Assembly: GCA_900552465.1 (NCBI GenBank)
Contig: URZO01000001.1
Span: forward strand, 124,001 to 188,000
Origin: an uncultured Parabacteroides sp.
GTDB taxonomy: Bacteria > Bacteroidota > Bacteroidia > Bacteroidales > Tannerellaceae
Direction: 5' to 3'
DNA length: 64,000 bases
Shown: positions 25,535 through 33,397 of the stretch, one piece after another
How the letters are laid out: every line of letters begins with the position of its first letter
Numbering within the stretch: the first letter of the stretch is position 1
Notes under the pieces: generated by a model
Database searches by the model: none
Seen by the model: the letters and a program-made list of their open reading frames with translations, nothing else
Told to the model about the DNA's origin: nothing
Made by a program: the position numbers and the translations under genes

Positions 25535-26224
25535 TTATAATAGGTGATTGATCGCTCCGCCGGCACGTTGCTTCACGGTGGTATGGAGTAATTCCTGTAG
25601 TTCTTCAAAACGCTCTTTGGGATAGCTGTTGGCGATTATTCCGTCTTTCATGTAGTGGATATAATCGCAAACCGTTGTCAAGGTTTCGTAAATATGGGAG
25701 GTGACAAGCACTGTTTTTCTATTTTCTCGCAGACGCGATAAGATGAGAGTCAGCAAGTGAGCGCTTTCGAGGTCGAGGCCATTGTAAGGCTCGTCCAGTA
25801 TCAGGATCGGTTTGTTCATTTTCAGCACGGCAAGCAGGGCAAGCTTTTTTCTCATCCCAGTAGAATAGTTTTCGGTTATTTCGCCTAATGGCAGCGATAA
25901 TAGCTTTTGCCAGCGTTCCGTATCGAAATTTGTCCCGCCGGAAGGGAACAGGTTCAGATACTCGTTACCGGTCATATAGGGGTAGAAATAGTTTTCCGAT
26001 TCCAGATAGCCGATCTCTTTTCTTTTTAGCGGTGAACCGTCATAGAGGATGGTTCCGCTTTGAGGACGGATGAAGGAGTAAAGCGCATTGAGCAACGTTG
26101 TTTTGCCTGCACCGTTCAGCCCGACAAGTCCGTGGATTTTTCCTGTTTCCATCGGGAGGCTGATCCCTTTCAGGACATCTTTCTCTTTACTATAGCTGAC
26201 TCTCAGGTTTTCAATTGTAAGCAT
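25535..26224 (-). CDS. ABC transporter ATP-binding protein
   Basis: This 229-residue nucleotide-binding subunit has Walker A GLNGAGKTT (about 35-43), a Q/E-loop region (ESENYFYPYMTGNEYL), the signature variant YSTGMRKKLALL, Walker B PILILDEPYNGLD and the switch His in LVTSHIYE. The short form with a YSTGM signature is typical of ABC-2-type exporters, including antibiotic or lantibiotic-immunity-like systems. It overlaps the preceding membrane gene by 14 nt, so the two form one transport unit. The substrate is unknown. Confidence 0.92.
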   Translation of the reverse strand: MLTIENLRVSYSKEKDVLKGISLPMETGKIHGLVGLNGAGKTTLLNALYSFIRPQSGTILYDGSPLKRKEIGYLESENYFYPYMTGNEYLNLFPSGGTNFDTERWQKLLSLPLGEITENYSTGMRKKLALLAVLKMNKPILILDEPYNGLDLESAHLLTLILSRLRENRKTVLVTSHIYETLTTVCDYIHYMKDGIIANSYPKERFEELQELLHTTVKQRAGGAINHLL

Positions 26225-27164
26225 AAAGATAATGTATTAGATTACGGTGTGCCGTGATATATTTTTTTATCAGAAGTAATAAAGTCAGAGGAGCCAGTAC
26301 CGGGAAAAGTATGCCGAACAAGGAGATCGAAATTGCGATCTGCCCGCCTGTAATCCGGGTATTCGGTAGATAAGCGGCATATTTGGACACAACCATCAAC
26401 GCAATATTCAAGCTCCCCAATAACACGAACAGCCCCGCCAACCACCAATGGGCGGGATGCAGGAGCATGTAAAGCAGGCAAACCGGTATCGTCGGAATGA
26501 AGTATAGCCGTATATATAATATCAATTTCCGGTGGAGAAAACGGTTGGCCGGTAACTCCTGTGCACAAAGTATGGAGGTCGGTTCCGAATAGCAGAAAAA
26601 CTCTGCCGCGATGCAAGTCAAGAACCAAAGTGACGCCAGAGAAACATAAGGCAAAGACAACCCGACGTAAGCACTTCCATAAATAACTAACATCAGCCAT
26701 CCATATTTACGGACGCCTGTTCTGTACTCGAAAGCCTCTTCCGGGATAAAACGTGGCGGCGAAAAACCTTTTTGTACCCGGCGGACAGGCTGTTCCCTGC
26801 GACTGATCAACCAACATACGATCCAGACTCCCAGTCCGACCCAGTAATATTCACATATTGTTTCAAGGACAAAGACAGGTACGGACAGCAACCAGTAATC
26901 CATAAAAAAGACTTGTTGCGGTTTTTCTTCCACGAGTTGGATAAAGTGGAAATCGTTACGCCGCAAATGGAGCAGCCAGATCAGTAACAAAAAGCATCCT
27001 CCCGCCGTTACCGCTCCTGTAAGATTGTCTATAAAAGCATAGATCCCACACAACAAAAATACAACCATCCCGGTCAATATCACCAGATAAGGAATCGGGA
27101 TATCCCGTACAATCTTGCCGAATTGCCGCAACCGGAATTTCAGGAATGCTTTGTTGTAATACAT
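26211..27164 (-). CDS. Multi-pass membrane protein, probable ABC exporter permease
   Basis: The 317-residue protein has about 8-10 hydrophobic helices (e.g. YLVILTGMVVFLLCGIYAF near the N-terminus, LTLLLLIKKYI near the C-terminus) and no recognisable enzyme motif. Overlap with the ATPase gene by 14 nt and a similar translation direction point to an ABC-2-like permease partner. I do not recognise a named family. The start at 27164 (MYYNKAFLKFRLRQFGKIVR) gives a basic amphipathic N-terminus before the first helix, as is common for such permeases. Confidence 0.75.
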   Translation of the reverse strand: MYYNKAFLKFRLRQFGKIVRDIPIPYLVILTGMVVFLLCGIYAFIDNLTGAVTAGGCFLLLIWLLHLRRNDFHFIQLVEEKPQQVFFMDYWLLSVPVFVLETICEYYWVGLGVWIVCWLISRREQPVRRVQKGFSPPRFIPEEAFEYRTGVRKYGWLMLVIYGSAYVGLSLPYVSLASLWFLTCIAAEFFCYSEPTSILCAQELPANRFLHRKLILYIRLYFIPTIPVCLLYMLLHPAHWWLAGLFVLLGSLNIALMVVSKYAAYLPNTRITGGQIAISISLFGILFPVLAPLTLLLLIKKYITAHRNLIHYLYAYN

Positions 27165-27337
27165 GTGCTCACGCTTTTGCTGATAAATATACGATTATTC
27201 TGGAAAAAGAAGGAATCTGTTTCAAATATCTCAAGTTTTGAACCTCCTTTAAACCGGATGAATACAATAACCCCCTTTTTGGGCTGTTTTTCTATTTCGT
27301 CCGAAATCTTGATCCATTTTGGATTGACTTTTTTCAT
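27140..27337 (-). CDS. Possible small protein (65 aa), unrecognised
   Basis: The ORF MKKVNPKWIKISDEIEKQPKKG... ends 25 nt inside the permease start and has a GGAAAG sequence about 9 nt before its ATG. It is lysine-rich at the start and ends in a low-quality tail (STCITTKHS). The position could make it the first gene of the exporter operon, but no family is recognised and an opposite-strand ORF covers the same bases, so it may be spurious. Confidence 0.25.
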   Translation of the reverse strand: MKKVNPKWIKISDEIEKQPKKGVIVFIRFKGGSKLEIFETDSFFFQNNRIFISKSVSTCITTKHS

Positions 27338-27884
27338 GGTTTTAATCTTTCCGGCTGACGCCGGACGGGATGAGGTGCTGGGGCCATTCCGGAAAGTGGA
27401 CTATTTGATTGCCGAAAGGTAGAAATGCCGGCAAAGTGATAAACCTTAACTACTGGAGAATCGTTTGTAGTAAAGCAAAACGGACGGTGTTCCGAATATC
27501 CCAAGGAAATTTTGGAGGCTTGCTGCCGTGAGGTGCGCAGAAAATTGCTTTAAAGTAACGCTTCATCGTGCTGAAGGTTGACTTCGTGCTATATGAAGTC
27601 CGACTTCAGAGCAACAAAGTTCCGGATTAGAGCGATGAAGTCCCTCTTCGCGGAAGTGAGGTGGCAGATCATAGGAAAAAGCCCCTTTTTGACAGCTGAA
27701 AAGTAGGTTGACATTTGTTTGGTTTCAGATGTCTTTTGGAACTAAAAAACACGTTTTATACAATAAGTACCCTTAAGTGAGTGAGATGTAAGGCTGTCTT
27801 TTGCATCCTTTCTTCCGATGATGTGATTTGAACGAAGTATGTGCCAATATATCCATTAGAATTTGTATCTTGTCCCCATAAATC
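27338..27884. other. Intergenic stretch without a credible gene
   Basis: About 550 bp hold no supported ORF. The only structure seen is a degenerate 21-22 bp array (27556-27656). The downstream end leads into the decayed lipoprotein gene at 27885, so part of this region may be the wreck of older genes. Confidence 0.6.
27556..27656. repeat. Degenerate 21-22 bp tandem array
   Basis: Successive segments end in AAG at 27576, 27598, 27619, 27640 and 27656 and share CTTC near the start (e.g. CGCTTCATCGTGCTGAAG, GACTTCGTGCTATATGAAG, GACTTCAGAGCAACAAAG). The period is 21-22 bp with heavy divergence. Confidence 0.45.
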
Positions 27885-28123
27885 ATGAGATCTAACAAAA
27901 TACATGGCTACTAATCCTGTTATTAATCTGTTCATTCTTCTCTTGCCGGAATGACCGGGTTGCCCATGACCTGATGAATAGGGCGGAAGGGCTTATTGAA
28001 GCTAATCCGGACAGTGCTTATGTATTATTAAGTAGTATAGATGTTCCCGATAATCTGAATGACAAACAATTCGATAAATTTGCGGTATTAGGATTATCAG
28101 TTGAATACAAATTTACACTTTGA
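27885..28123 (+). pseudogene. Remnant of a TPR-type lipoprotein/regulator gene
   Basis: The ATG at 27885 opens a frame that stops after nine codons. Restoring one T after codon 7 joins it to a long frame giving a lipoprotein leader (LLILLLICSFFSC) and then DLMNRAEGLIEANPDSAYVLLSSID. This is the typical N-terminus of Bacteroides TPR lipoproteins that continue into HTH or kinase regions. Instead of continuing, the frame changes character after NDKQFD and ends in a strand-like GLSVEYKFTL, resembling an outer-membrane protein C-terminus. Thus there is a 5' frameshift plus a deletion fusing two genes. It lies immediately upstream of two outer-membrane barrel genes. This is inferred from my own translation of both frames. 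Confidence 0.6.
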
Positions 28124-28135
28124 CACACTACAGGA

Positions 28136-28197
28136 TAGGGGTTTCCTTGACTTTTCTGTCATATAGATAAAGTCTAAAAAACGAAAAGGGAGTTGAT
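28136..28197 (+). promoter_or_regulatory. Leader shared by twin barrel genes, copy 1
   Basis: The 62 bp before the ATG (TAGGGG..TTCCTTGA..TTTTC..GTCATA..AGTCTAA.AAA..GAGTTGAT pattern) is conserved before the next gene at 28843. Conservation right up to the start codon suggests a common 5' UTR with the ribosome site, or a regulator target. Confidence 0.5.
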
Positions 28198-28821
28198 ATG
28201 AAAAGATATTTGCTGTTTCTGCTATTATTGGTTTCAACATCTGTATCCGCACAGGTGGAGCATGGGGTGTTGGTCGGTGGTGGCGTCGGTTTTACATTAC
28301 GTGATAATCAAAAAATTATGCCTCCTTCAAATGATCTCAAATACAATCATAATTTGAAAACAAATGGTATGATTGGTTACCGCTTCCGCTTTCTGCCGGA
28401 ACGTATGTTCTTTTATGATCTGGATGTTACGGTAGGGTTCCAGAATATGAATTCTCGCAAGTATTCCCCGTTTTTAGCGGTTGATGGAGATTATGTTGGG
28501 CATGCTGATGGTGAAAAGGATTTTAGTGAATTTATCATGCCTGTTTCCGTAGCGACCAGTTGGAATATCCGGTTCTCTAAGAATTGTTATTTTGGGTTGG
28601 GCGTTGCTCCGACACTCTATGCCCGCCCGCAAGCCGTCTTCGACTTGCCTGTTTTGGCAAAGTTGGGATGTCGTGCAGGAAGGCATTGCGAACTGTCGCT
28701 TTCCTATCAATACGGTTGCTTGAATACATTAAAGCATTTCAACGACGGACCTGCTTACGGACGCACGGGGCGCTTGTCCGATTTCATGTTTTTCGTGTAT
28801 ATCCCGTTTACCATTAAATGA
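28198..28821 (+). CDS. Outer-membrane beta-barrel protein (paralog 1)
   Basis: This 207-residue protein has a signal peptide (MKRYLLFLLLLVSTSVSAQ, about 1-19). The mature part consists of alternating hydrophobic/polar strands and glycine-rich turns (GVLVGGGVGFTL, FFYDLDVTVGFQN, NCYFGLGVAPTLYARP), ending in an aromatic strand (FMFFVYIPFTIK). This fits the small porin-like outer-membrane beta-barrel group (PF13568-like) of Bacteroidetes, with unknown cargo. The neighbour at 28906 has the same layout (signal SVSAQ, GVEPTL/GVAPTL strand, DVPV/DLPV segment, GRTxxLxxxxFVPI end). The sequences are much diverged, so the duplication is old. Confidence 0.75.
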   Translation: MKRYLLFLLLLVSTSVSAQVEHGVLVGGGVGFTLRDNQKIMPPSNDLKYNHNLKTNGMIGYRFRFLPERMFFYDLDVTVGFQNMNSRKYSPFLAVDGDYVGHADGEKDFSEFIMPVSVATSWNIRFSKNCYFGLGVAPTLYARPQAVFDLPVLAKLGCRAGRHCELSLSYQYGCLNTLKHFNDGPAYGRTGRLSDFMFFVYIPFTIK

Positions 28822-28842
28822 CAAAAACTCACATCCCTTGAA

Positions 28843-28905
28843 TAGGGGACTTCCTTGATTTTCCAGTCATAGAAATATAGTCTAACAAATAAAAAGAGAG
28901 TTGAT
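28843..28905 (+). promoter_or_regulatory. Leader shared by twin barrel genes, copy 2
   Basis: Aligned to 28136-28197, about 70% of bases agree, including TAGGGG, CTTCCTTGA, AGTCATA, TAGTCTAA and GAGTTGATATG. The coding parts are more diverged than this leader, hinting at selection on it. Confidence 0.5.
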
Positions 28906-29514
28906 ATGAAGAAGAGTTTGATGTTTTTATTGTTGAGTTTCGTGTGTTTATCTGTTTCTGCACAGAGTGGAAAAATCAGAAGCGGTGTGATCGGTGGTGT
29001 GTCGATGGACTGGTATAATGACAAGACGATTGCCAAAGAGGGGAAAGGATTCAATGTACCGGATGTGAAACCTGCTTTTCATGTGGGCTATCAGTTCCAA
29101 CTCGAATTGAAACACCGGTTGTCTGTGGATGCAGCTTTGCTGTACGGGCAAAAGCGAGGGGAGATAGCTCCGACCGGCTATGGGGTGAAGCCTGTCAAAG
29201 GATATAAAAATAAGTTTGCCAGGAATTATATCGCTTTGAACGGCGTGATCAACTATAACGTAGTCGGAGGCCTGAAGATAGGGGCCGGCGTTGAACCGAC
29301 GCTCCATTTTAAAGACCATGTTCTGGCAGAAAGTACTGTTAAATCGGCATTCGATGTCCCGGTCGTTGTCAAGGCCGCCTATGCTTTCAAATACTTCGAT
29401 CTGGCTTTGACCTACAAACATGGTACGTGCAACGTGATGAAAGGAGTTCCTTATATGAAATACGGACGTACGCGTGATTTACAAGTTTCTATATTTGTAC
29501 CGATATTCCGCTAA
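28906..29514 (+). CDS. Outer-membrane beta-barrel protein (paralog 2)
   Basis: This 202-residue exported barrel has signal MKKSLMFLLLSFVCLSVSAQ. Strand-turn pattern: SGVIGGVSMDWYND, FHVGYQFQLELKHRLSVDAAL, ARNYIALNGVINYNVVG, LKIGAGVEPTLHF, FDLALTYKHG, and the C-terminal strand QVSIFVPIFR, whose last residues fit a BAM-recognised end. It is the same family as the upstream gene, separated by 84 bp of conserved leader, and probably encodes a related envelope function. No plug, TonB box or enzyme motif was seen. Confidence 0.75.
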   Translation: MKKSLMFLLLSFVCLSVSAQSGKIRSGVIGGVSMDWYNDKTIAKEGKGFNVPDVKPAFHVGYQFQLELKHRLSVDAALLYGQKRGEIAPTGYGVKPVKGYKNKFARNYIALNGVINYNVVGGLKIGAGVEPTLHFKDHVLAESTVKSAFDVPVVVKAAYAFKYFDLALTYKHGTCNVMKGVPYMKYGRTRDLQVSIFVPIFR

Positions 29515-29550
29515 TTTCCTACAAGCTGCAACATGATGTGGCTTTTATAA

Positions 29551-29625
29551 GAAAAGTGTGTTTTTCTGATTGCTATAATATTGGAAAAGTGTATATTTGC
29601 GATATGGTAAATTAAGGAAAAGTGT
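29551..29625 (+). repeat. Three GAAAAGTGT direct repeats at exact 33 bp spacing, over the promoter
   Basis: GAAAAGTGT starts at 29551, 29584 and 29617. The second copy ends in the -7 element TATATTTG (29592-29599), and the third lies against the ATG at 29629. A spacing of 33 bp is about three helical turns, so a protein could bind all copies on one face. This is the likely operator of the AAA_14/DUF4143 gene, perhaps autoregulatory. Confidence 0.65.
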
Positions 29626-29628
29626 GAT

Positions 29629-30978
29629 ATGCTATATCGTAAGATCGGAAATTATATTGAGAACTACCTGCAATCAGATTCCAATAAAGTGTTGATTGTA
29701 GACGGAGCACAGCAAATCGGCAAATCTTTTATTATCCGCCATATCGGACAGAAACTCTATAAAAACTATATAGAGATAAACATGGAAGAGGATAAGCTGG
29801 GAGATAGGATCTTTGCGGATACCAGGACGGTGAATGATTTCTATCTGGCATTAAGTGTGGTGGCAGGCGACCGGATGAAGGAGCGTGCCACCACGCTTGT
29901 CTTTATTGATGAGATCCAAGCCTACGATCATCTGCTTACCTTGTTGAAGTTCCTGAAAGAAGATAATCGGTTTACATATATAGCAAGTGGCTCTTTGCTG
30001 GGAGTAACTTTGAAGAATACCTCTTCTATTCCTTTGGGAAGTATTGAAATCAAACACATGTACCCGATGGATTTTGAGGAGTTTCTCATTGCCAATGGTG
30101 TTGGTGAATTGGCCCTATCCACTATGCGGACTCAGTTCTTGGAGCGTCAGTCCCTGCCGGATTCCCTGCATGCCAAAATGCTTGACCTGTTTAAGAAATA
30201 TCTGATTGTTGGGGGATTGCCCGATGCTGTGAAGACATTTGTGGACGAGAAGAATGTAATGGCTATCCGTAAAATACAGGCAGATATTTTGGCCCTTTAC
30301 GGAGTGGATGCTTCTAAATATGAGAGAGACCATGCTAAATTAAAGATACAGCGTGTGTATAGTCTGATCCCGTCCAATTTGGAGAACAAGAAGAAACGTA
30401 TGGTGGCGAAAGATATCGAAGGGAAGAAAGGAAAGCGGATGACTGATTATGCAGAAGAATTTGATTATCTTATTTCTGCCGGGGTTGCTTTGGAAGTGAA
30501 AGCTATCAGTGTGCCCAGTTATCCGTTGGTGGAAAATTCAGGTAAGAACCTGCTTAAACTCTATTTGAATGATGTCGGATTGCTTACCGGTTTGTTTTTC
30601 AGGAATAATATACAGGCCATTATGCAAGACGTGCAAAGTATTAATTTAGGTTCGGTTTATGAAACGGTTGTGGCGCAAGAATTGCGTGCGCATGGATATA
30701 ACCTGTATTACTATGATAATAAAAACAATGGAGAAGTGGATTTCTTGATAGACGATACGGATAATCTAAGCGTGATTCCTTTGGAGGTCAAATCAGGTAA
30801 AGATTACACCGTCCATAGTGCGCTTAATAAACTGTTAAAAGTAGAGACATATAACATCCGCCAGGCTTTTGTCTTGTCCAATGAGCAAAAGGTTTACCAA
30901 AAGAACGGAGTAACTTACATCCCGGTTTATTACATAATGTTTTTTGAACCTGGAACTGAGGTTGTAGGAGAGTTCTAA
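29629..30978 (+). CDS. AAA_14 ATPase with DUF4143 / nuclease-like C-terminus
   Basis: The 449-residue protein has an N-terminal AAA+ P-loop (DGAQQIGKSF, about 24-33), Walker B LVFIDEIQ (about 87-94) and a sensor-like YIASGSLLGV. A winged-helix middle region carries GGLPDAVKTFVD, and the C-terminal DUF4143 has GEVDFLIDD...PLEVKSGKD, a PD-(D/E)xK-like pattern (E, D, ExK). These orphan ATPases are abundant and mobile in Bacteroidetes and their targets are unknown. The gene stands alone between the barrel genes and ruvB, with its own promoter inside a triple repeat. Whether the nuclease-like site is active is not clear. Confidence 0.88.
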   Translation: MLYRKIGNYIENYLQSDSNKVLIVDGAQQIGKSFIIRHIGQKLYKNYIEINMEEDKLGDRIFADTRTVNDFYLALSVVAGDRMKERATTLVFIDEIQAYDHLLTLLKFLKEDNRFTYIASGSLLGVTLKNTSSIPLGSIEIKHMYPMDFEEFLIANGVGELALSTMRTQFLERQSLPDSLHAKMLDLFKKYLIVGGLPDAVKTFVDEKNVMAIRKIQADILALYGVDASKYERDHAKLKIQRVYSLIPSNLENKKKRMVAKDIEGKKGKRMTDYAEEFDYLISAGVALEVKAISVPSYPLVENSGKNLLKLYLNDVGLLTGLFFRNNIQAIMQDVQSINLGSVYETVVAQELRAHGYNLYYYDNKNNGEVDFLIDDTDNLSVIPLEVKSGKDYTVHSALNKLLKVETYNIRQAFVLSNEQKVYQKNGVTYIPVYYIMFFEPGTEVVGEF

Positions 30979-30986
30979 ATTCTTGC

Positions 30987-30994
30987 TATCTTTG
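30987..30994 (+). promoter_or_regulatory. -7 element of ruvB
   Basis: TATCTTTG, a perfect TAnnTTTG match, 20 bp before the ruvB ATG at 31015, in the 36 bp gap after the ATPase gene. Confidence 0.5.
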
Positions 30995-31014
30995 TCTGTC
31001 AAAGTAACAAGAAT

Positions 31015-32040
31015 ATGGAAGACGAATTTGATATAAGGGACGCGCGGGTACCGGAAAGCGAACGGGAGTATGAGAATGCGCTCCGGCCGCTTTCGTTTCA
31101 TGATTTCAGCGGACAGGCCAAGGTGGTTGAGAACCTGAAAATCTTCGTGATGGCGGCCCGGATGCGTAAGGAGGCACTCGACCATGTGCTGCTGCACGGG
31201 CCTCCCGGATTGGGTAAAACGACACTGTCCAATATTATTGCGAACGAACTGGGAGTCGGCTTTAAGGTTACTTCCGGACCGGTGCTCGACAAGCCGGGCG
31301 ATCTGGCGGGAGTGTTGACCTCATTGGAGAAGAATGACGTCCTTTTTATCGATGAGATACACCGGTTGAGCCCGATTGTCGAGGAATATCTTTATTCGGC
31401 GATGGAGGATTACCGGATCGATATAATGATCGACAAAGGGCCGAGCGCCCGTTCCATTCAGATCGACCTGGCCCCGTTTACGCTGGTCGGGGCTACGACG
31501 CGCAGCGGTTTGCTGACGAGCCCGCTCAGAGCCCGTTTCGGGATCAATATGCACCTTGAATATTACGAGATGGAGACGCTGACGAAGATTGTGCTTCGCA
31601 GCGCTGATATCCTCAATGTGAAGTGCGAGCTGAGTGCCGCCCGCGAGATTGCTTCCCGCAGCCGCGGTACGCCCCGTATCGCCAATGCGCTATTGCGCCG
31701 TGTGCGTGACTTTGCACAGGTGAAGGGGTCCGGCGAGATCGACAAGGCGATTGCCTGTTATTCGCTGGAGGCGCTCAATATAGACCGTTACGGACTTGAT
31801 CAGGTCGACAACAAGCTGCTGACGACCATTATAGACAAGTTCGGCGGCGGTCCGGTGGGACTGACTACGATCGCGACGGCTTTGGGGGAAGATCCCGGCA
31901 CGCTGGAAGAGGTCTACGAGCCTTTCCTGATCAAAGAAGGTTTTATCAAACGTACGCCGCGTGGCCGCGAGGTGACGGAACTGGCTTATACGCATCTGGG
32001 ACGTAGCAGGGGAAGTGTACAAGGTTTCATATTCGATTAA
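31015..32040 (+). CDS. ruvB: Holliday junction branch migration ATPase RuvB
   Basis: This 341-residue protein is full length for RuvB. The N-terminal RPLSFHDFSGQAKVVENL is followed by Walker A GPPGLGKTT (about 63-71), Walker B LFIDEIHRL (about 112-120), sensor 1 LVGATTRSGLLTSPLRARFG with the arginine finger, and the C-terminal winged helix (GGGPVGLTTIATAL, EPFLIKEGFIKRTPRGR). It drives branch migration with RuvA, and the hexamer resolves Holliday junctions with RuvC. ruvA and ruvC are not in the window, as is usual for Bacteroidales. The glycosidase gene begins 7 nt after the stop. Confidence 0.97.
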   Translation: MEDEFDIRDARVPESEREYENALRPLSFHDFSGQAKVVENLKIFVMAARMRKEALDHVLLHGPPGLGKTTLSNIIANELGVGFKVTSGPVLDKPGDLAGVLTSLEKNDVLFIDEIHRLSPIVEEYLYSAMEDYRIDIMIDKGPSARSIQIDLAPFTLVGATTRSGLLTSPLRARFGINMHLEYYEMETLTKIVLRSADILNVKCELSAAREIASRSRGTPRIANALLRRVRDFAQVKGSGEIDKAIACYSLEALNIDRYGLDQVDNKLLTTIIDKFGGGPVGLTTIATALGEDPGTLEEVYEPFLIKEGFIKRTPRGREVTELAYTHLGRSRGSVQGFIFD

Positions 32041-32047
32041 TACTGTA

Positions 32048-33373
32048 ATGAGGAAGACAATTATTCTTTGGATACTTTTCATGCTTATGACTCCTTTCAG
32101 GGGAATGGCCGTATCCGAAAAGGCTGTTCCGGCCAACGAGTTCCTGAACAGCATAGGGGTAAACTCCTCTATCAGCAAACGGGGTGAGAACCTGCAGCAT
32201 ACGATCGAGCATGTCAAATACCTGGGTGTCCGCTGGTTCCGTACCGGCTATGAGGATAATGTGAGTCTGGAAGACCTGAAACGCCTGCACGACGAGACGA
32301 ATGTGCGTTTCAGCTATGGCCTGCTAAGTGGCGGGAATGATATCGACCGGCTGATAAAAGACGCTTCGTTTCTGGCATCCGAAGGGGCTTTGCTGGCGGT
32401 AGAAGGGCCGAATGAACCGAATAACTGGGGAATTCCCTATCAGGGGGAAACCGGTGGAAGCAAGGATAGCTGGTTGCCTATCGCCCGTTTGCAGCGCGAT
32501 CTGTACCAGGCCGTGAAAAGTAATCCGGTGCTTAAAGACTACCCTGTGTTTCATCTTTCCGAAAACGGAGCGCAGACCGATAATGCCGGATTGCAGTTCC
32601 TCGAAATACCGGAAGGCGCGGGGACCCTGATGCCTGCCGGTACGCGTTATGCAGATTATGCGAATTGCCACAACTATGTGTCACATCCTTCCTGGCCTGG
32701 TGTACATGACAACCAGACCTGGCTGAGTGCCGCCCCCGGACGGGAATGTCCGGTCGACGGACTGTATGGTAATTATGGTTCTACCTGGAACAAGCATTTT
32801 GCCGGTTATCCGGAAGAGGCGTTGCAGACGTTGCCTCGTGTCACGACAGAGACGGGCATCGCGATCGATGCGAAAGAAGGAATTACGGAACAGTTGCAGG
32901 CTTGTATGTACGTAAACCTCTATTTGAGCCAGTTTAAAAGAGGGTGGAAATATTCTGCGATCTATCTGCTGAGGACGCGTTCGAACGAGGTGGAGCACGA
33001 GGCTTTTTCGTTTTTCAACCTGGACGGTTCGCCCAAACTGGCAGCACACTATTTGCATAACCTGACGACTGTGCTGGCTGATACGGAGACGAATCCTTCA
33101 GCAGGGACACTTGACTTTGTGGTGGAAAACGAACCCTCGACCGTTCATCATCTGCTGTTGCAGAAAAGCGACGGCACGTTCCAGTTGGTTTTGTGGGGGG
33201 AAGCGTACACCGGAGGCTCGGAAGAGGTTTGTGTGCGTTTCGGCCGTTCCCACGGGCAGCTCCGTGTCTACGACCCGACGGTGGGTTCGGAGGCGGTGAA
33301 AACGTTTGACGGGACAGATGCCGTCACGTTGACAATGACAGACCACCCGGTAGTGGTGGAGATAATAAAATAA
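32048..33373 (+). CDS. Secreted clan GH-A-like glycoside hydrolase
   Basis: About 441 residues from the ATG at 32048, which yields a proper signal peptide (MRKTIILWILFMLMTPFRGM). An upstream GTG in frame lies inside ruvB and gives none. The TIM-barrel pattern includes VKYLGVRWFRTGYED, VEGPNEPNNWG with Glu of the NEP motif as likely acid/base, and RVTTETGIAID with Glu as likely nucleophile. This two-glutamate layout is that of clan GH-A (GH5/GH39-type) retaining enzymes. The C-terminal 100 residues form a beta-sandwich (HHLLLQKSDGTFQLVLWGEAY). The family is not certain, and neither is the substrate. It follows ruvB by 7 nt and precedes a flippase. Confidence 0.78.
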   Translation: MRKTIILWILFMLMTPFRGMAVSEKAVPANEFLNSIGVNSSISKRGENLQHTIEHVKYLGVRWFRTGYEDNVSLEDLKRLHDETNVRFSYGLLSGGNDIDRLIKDASFLASEGALLAVEGPNEPNNWGIPYQGETGGSKDSWLPIARLQRDLYQAVKSNPVLKDYPVFHLSENGAQTDNAGLQFLEIPEGAGTLMPAGTRYADYANCHNYVSHPSWPGVHDNQTWLSAAPGRECPVDGLYGNYGSTWNKHFAGYPEEALQTLPRVTTETGIAIDAKEGITEQLQACMYVNLYLSQFKRGWKYSAIYLLRTRSNEVEHEAFSFFNLDGSPKLAAHYLHNLTTVLADTETNPSAGTLDFVVENEPSTVHHLLLQKSDGTFQLVLWGEAYTGGSEEVCVRFGRSHGQLRVYDPTVGSEAVKTFDGTDAVTLTMTDHPVVVEIIK

Positions 33374-33397
33374 GGCTTTTAAAGAAAAAGAAGATTT

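Noticed and set aside
27123..27422. 99-codon plus-strand ORF before the barrel genes
   Set aside because: Overlaps the permease start on the other strand and has no recognisable domain or start signal.
32015..32047. GTG start for the glycosidase inside ruvB
   Set aside because: The ATG at 32048 yields a normal signal peptide and lies just after the ruvB stop.
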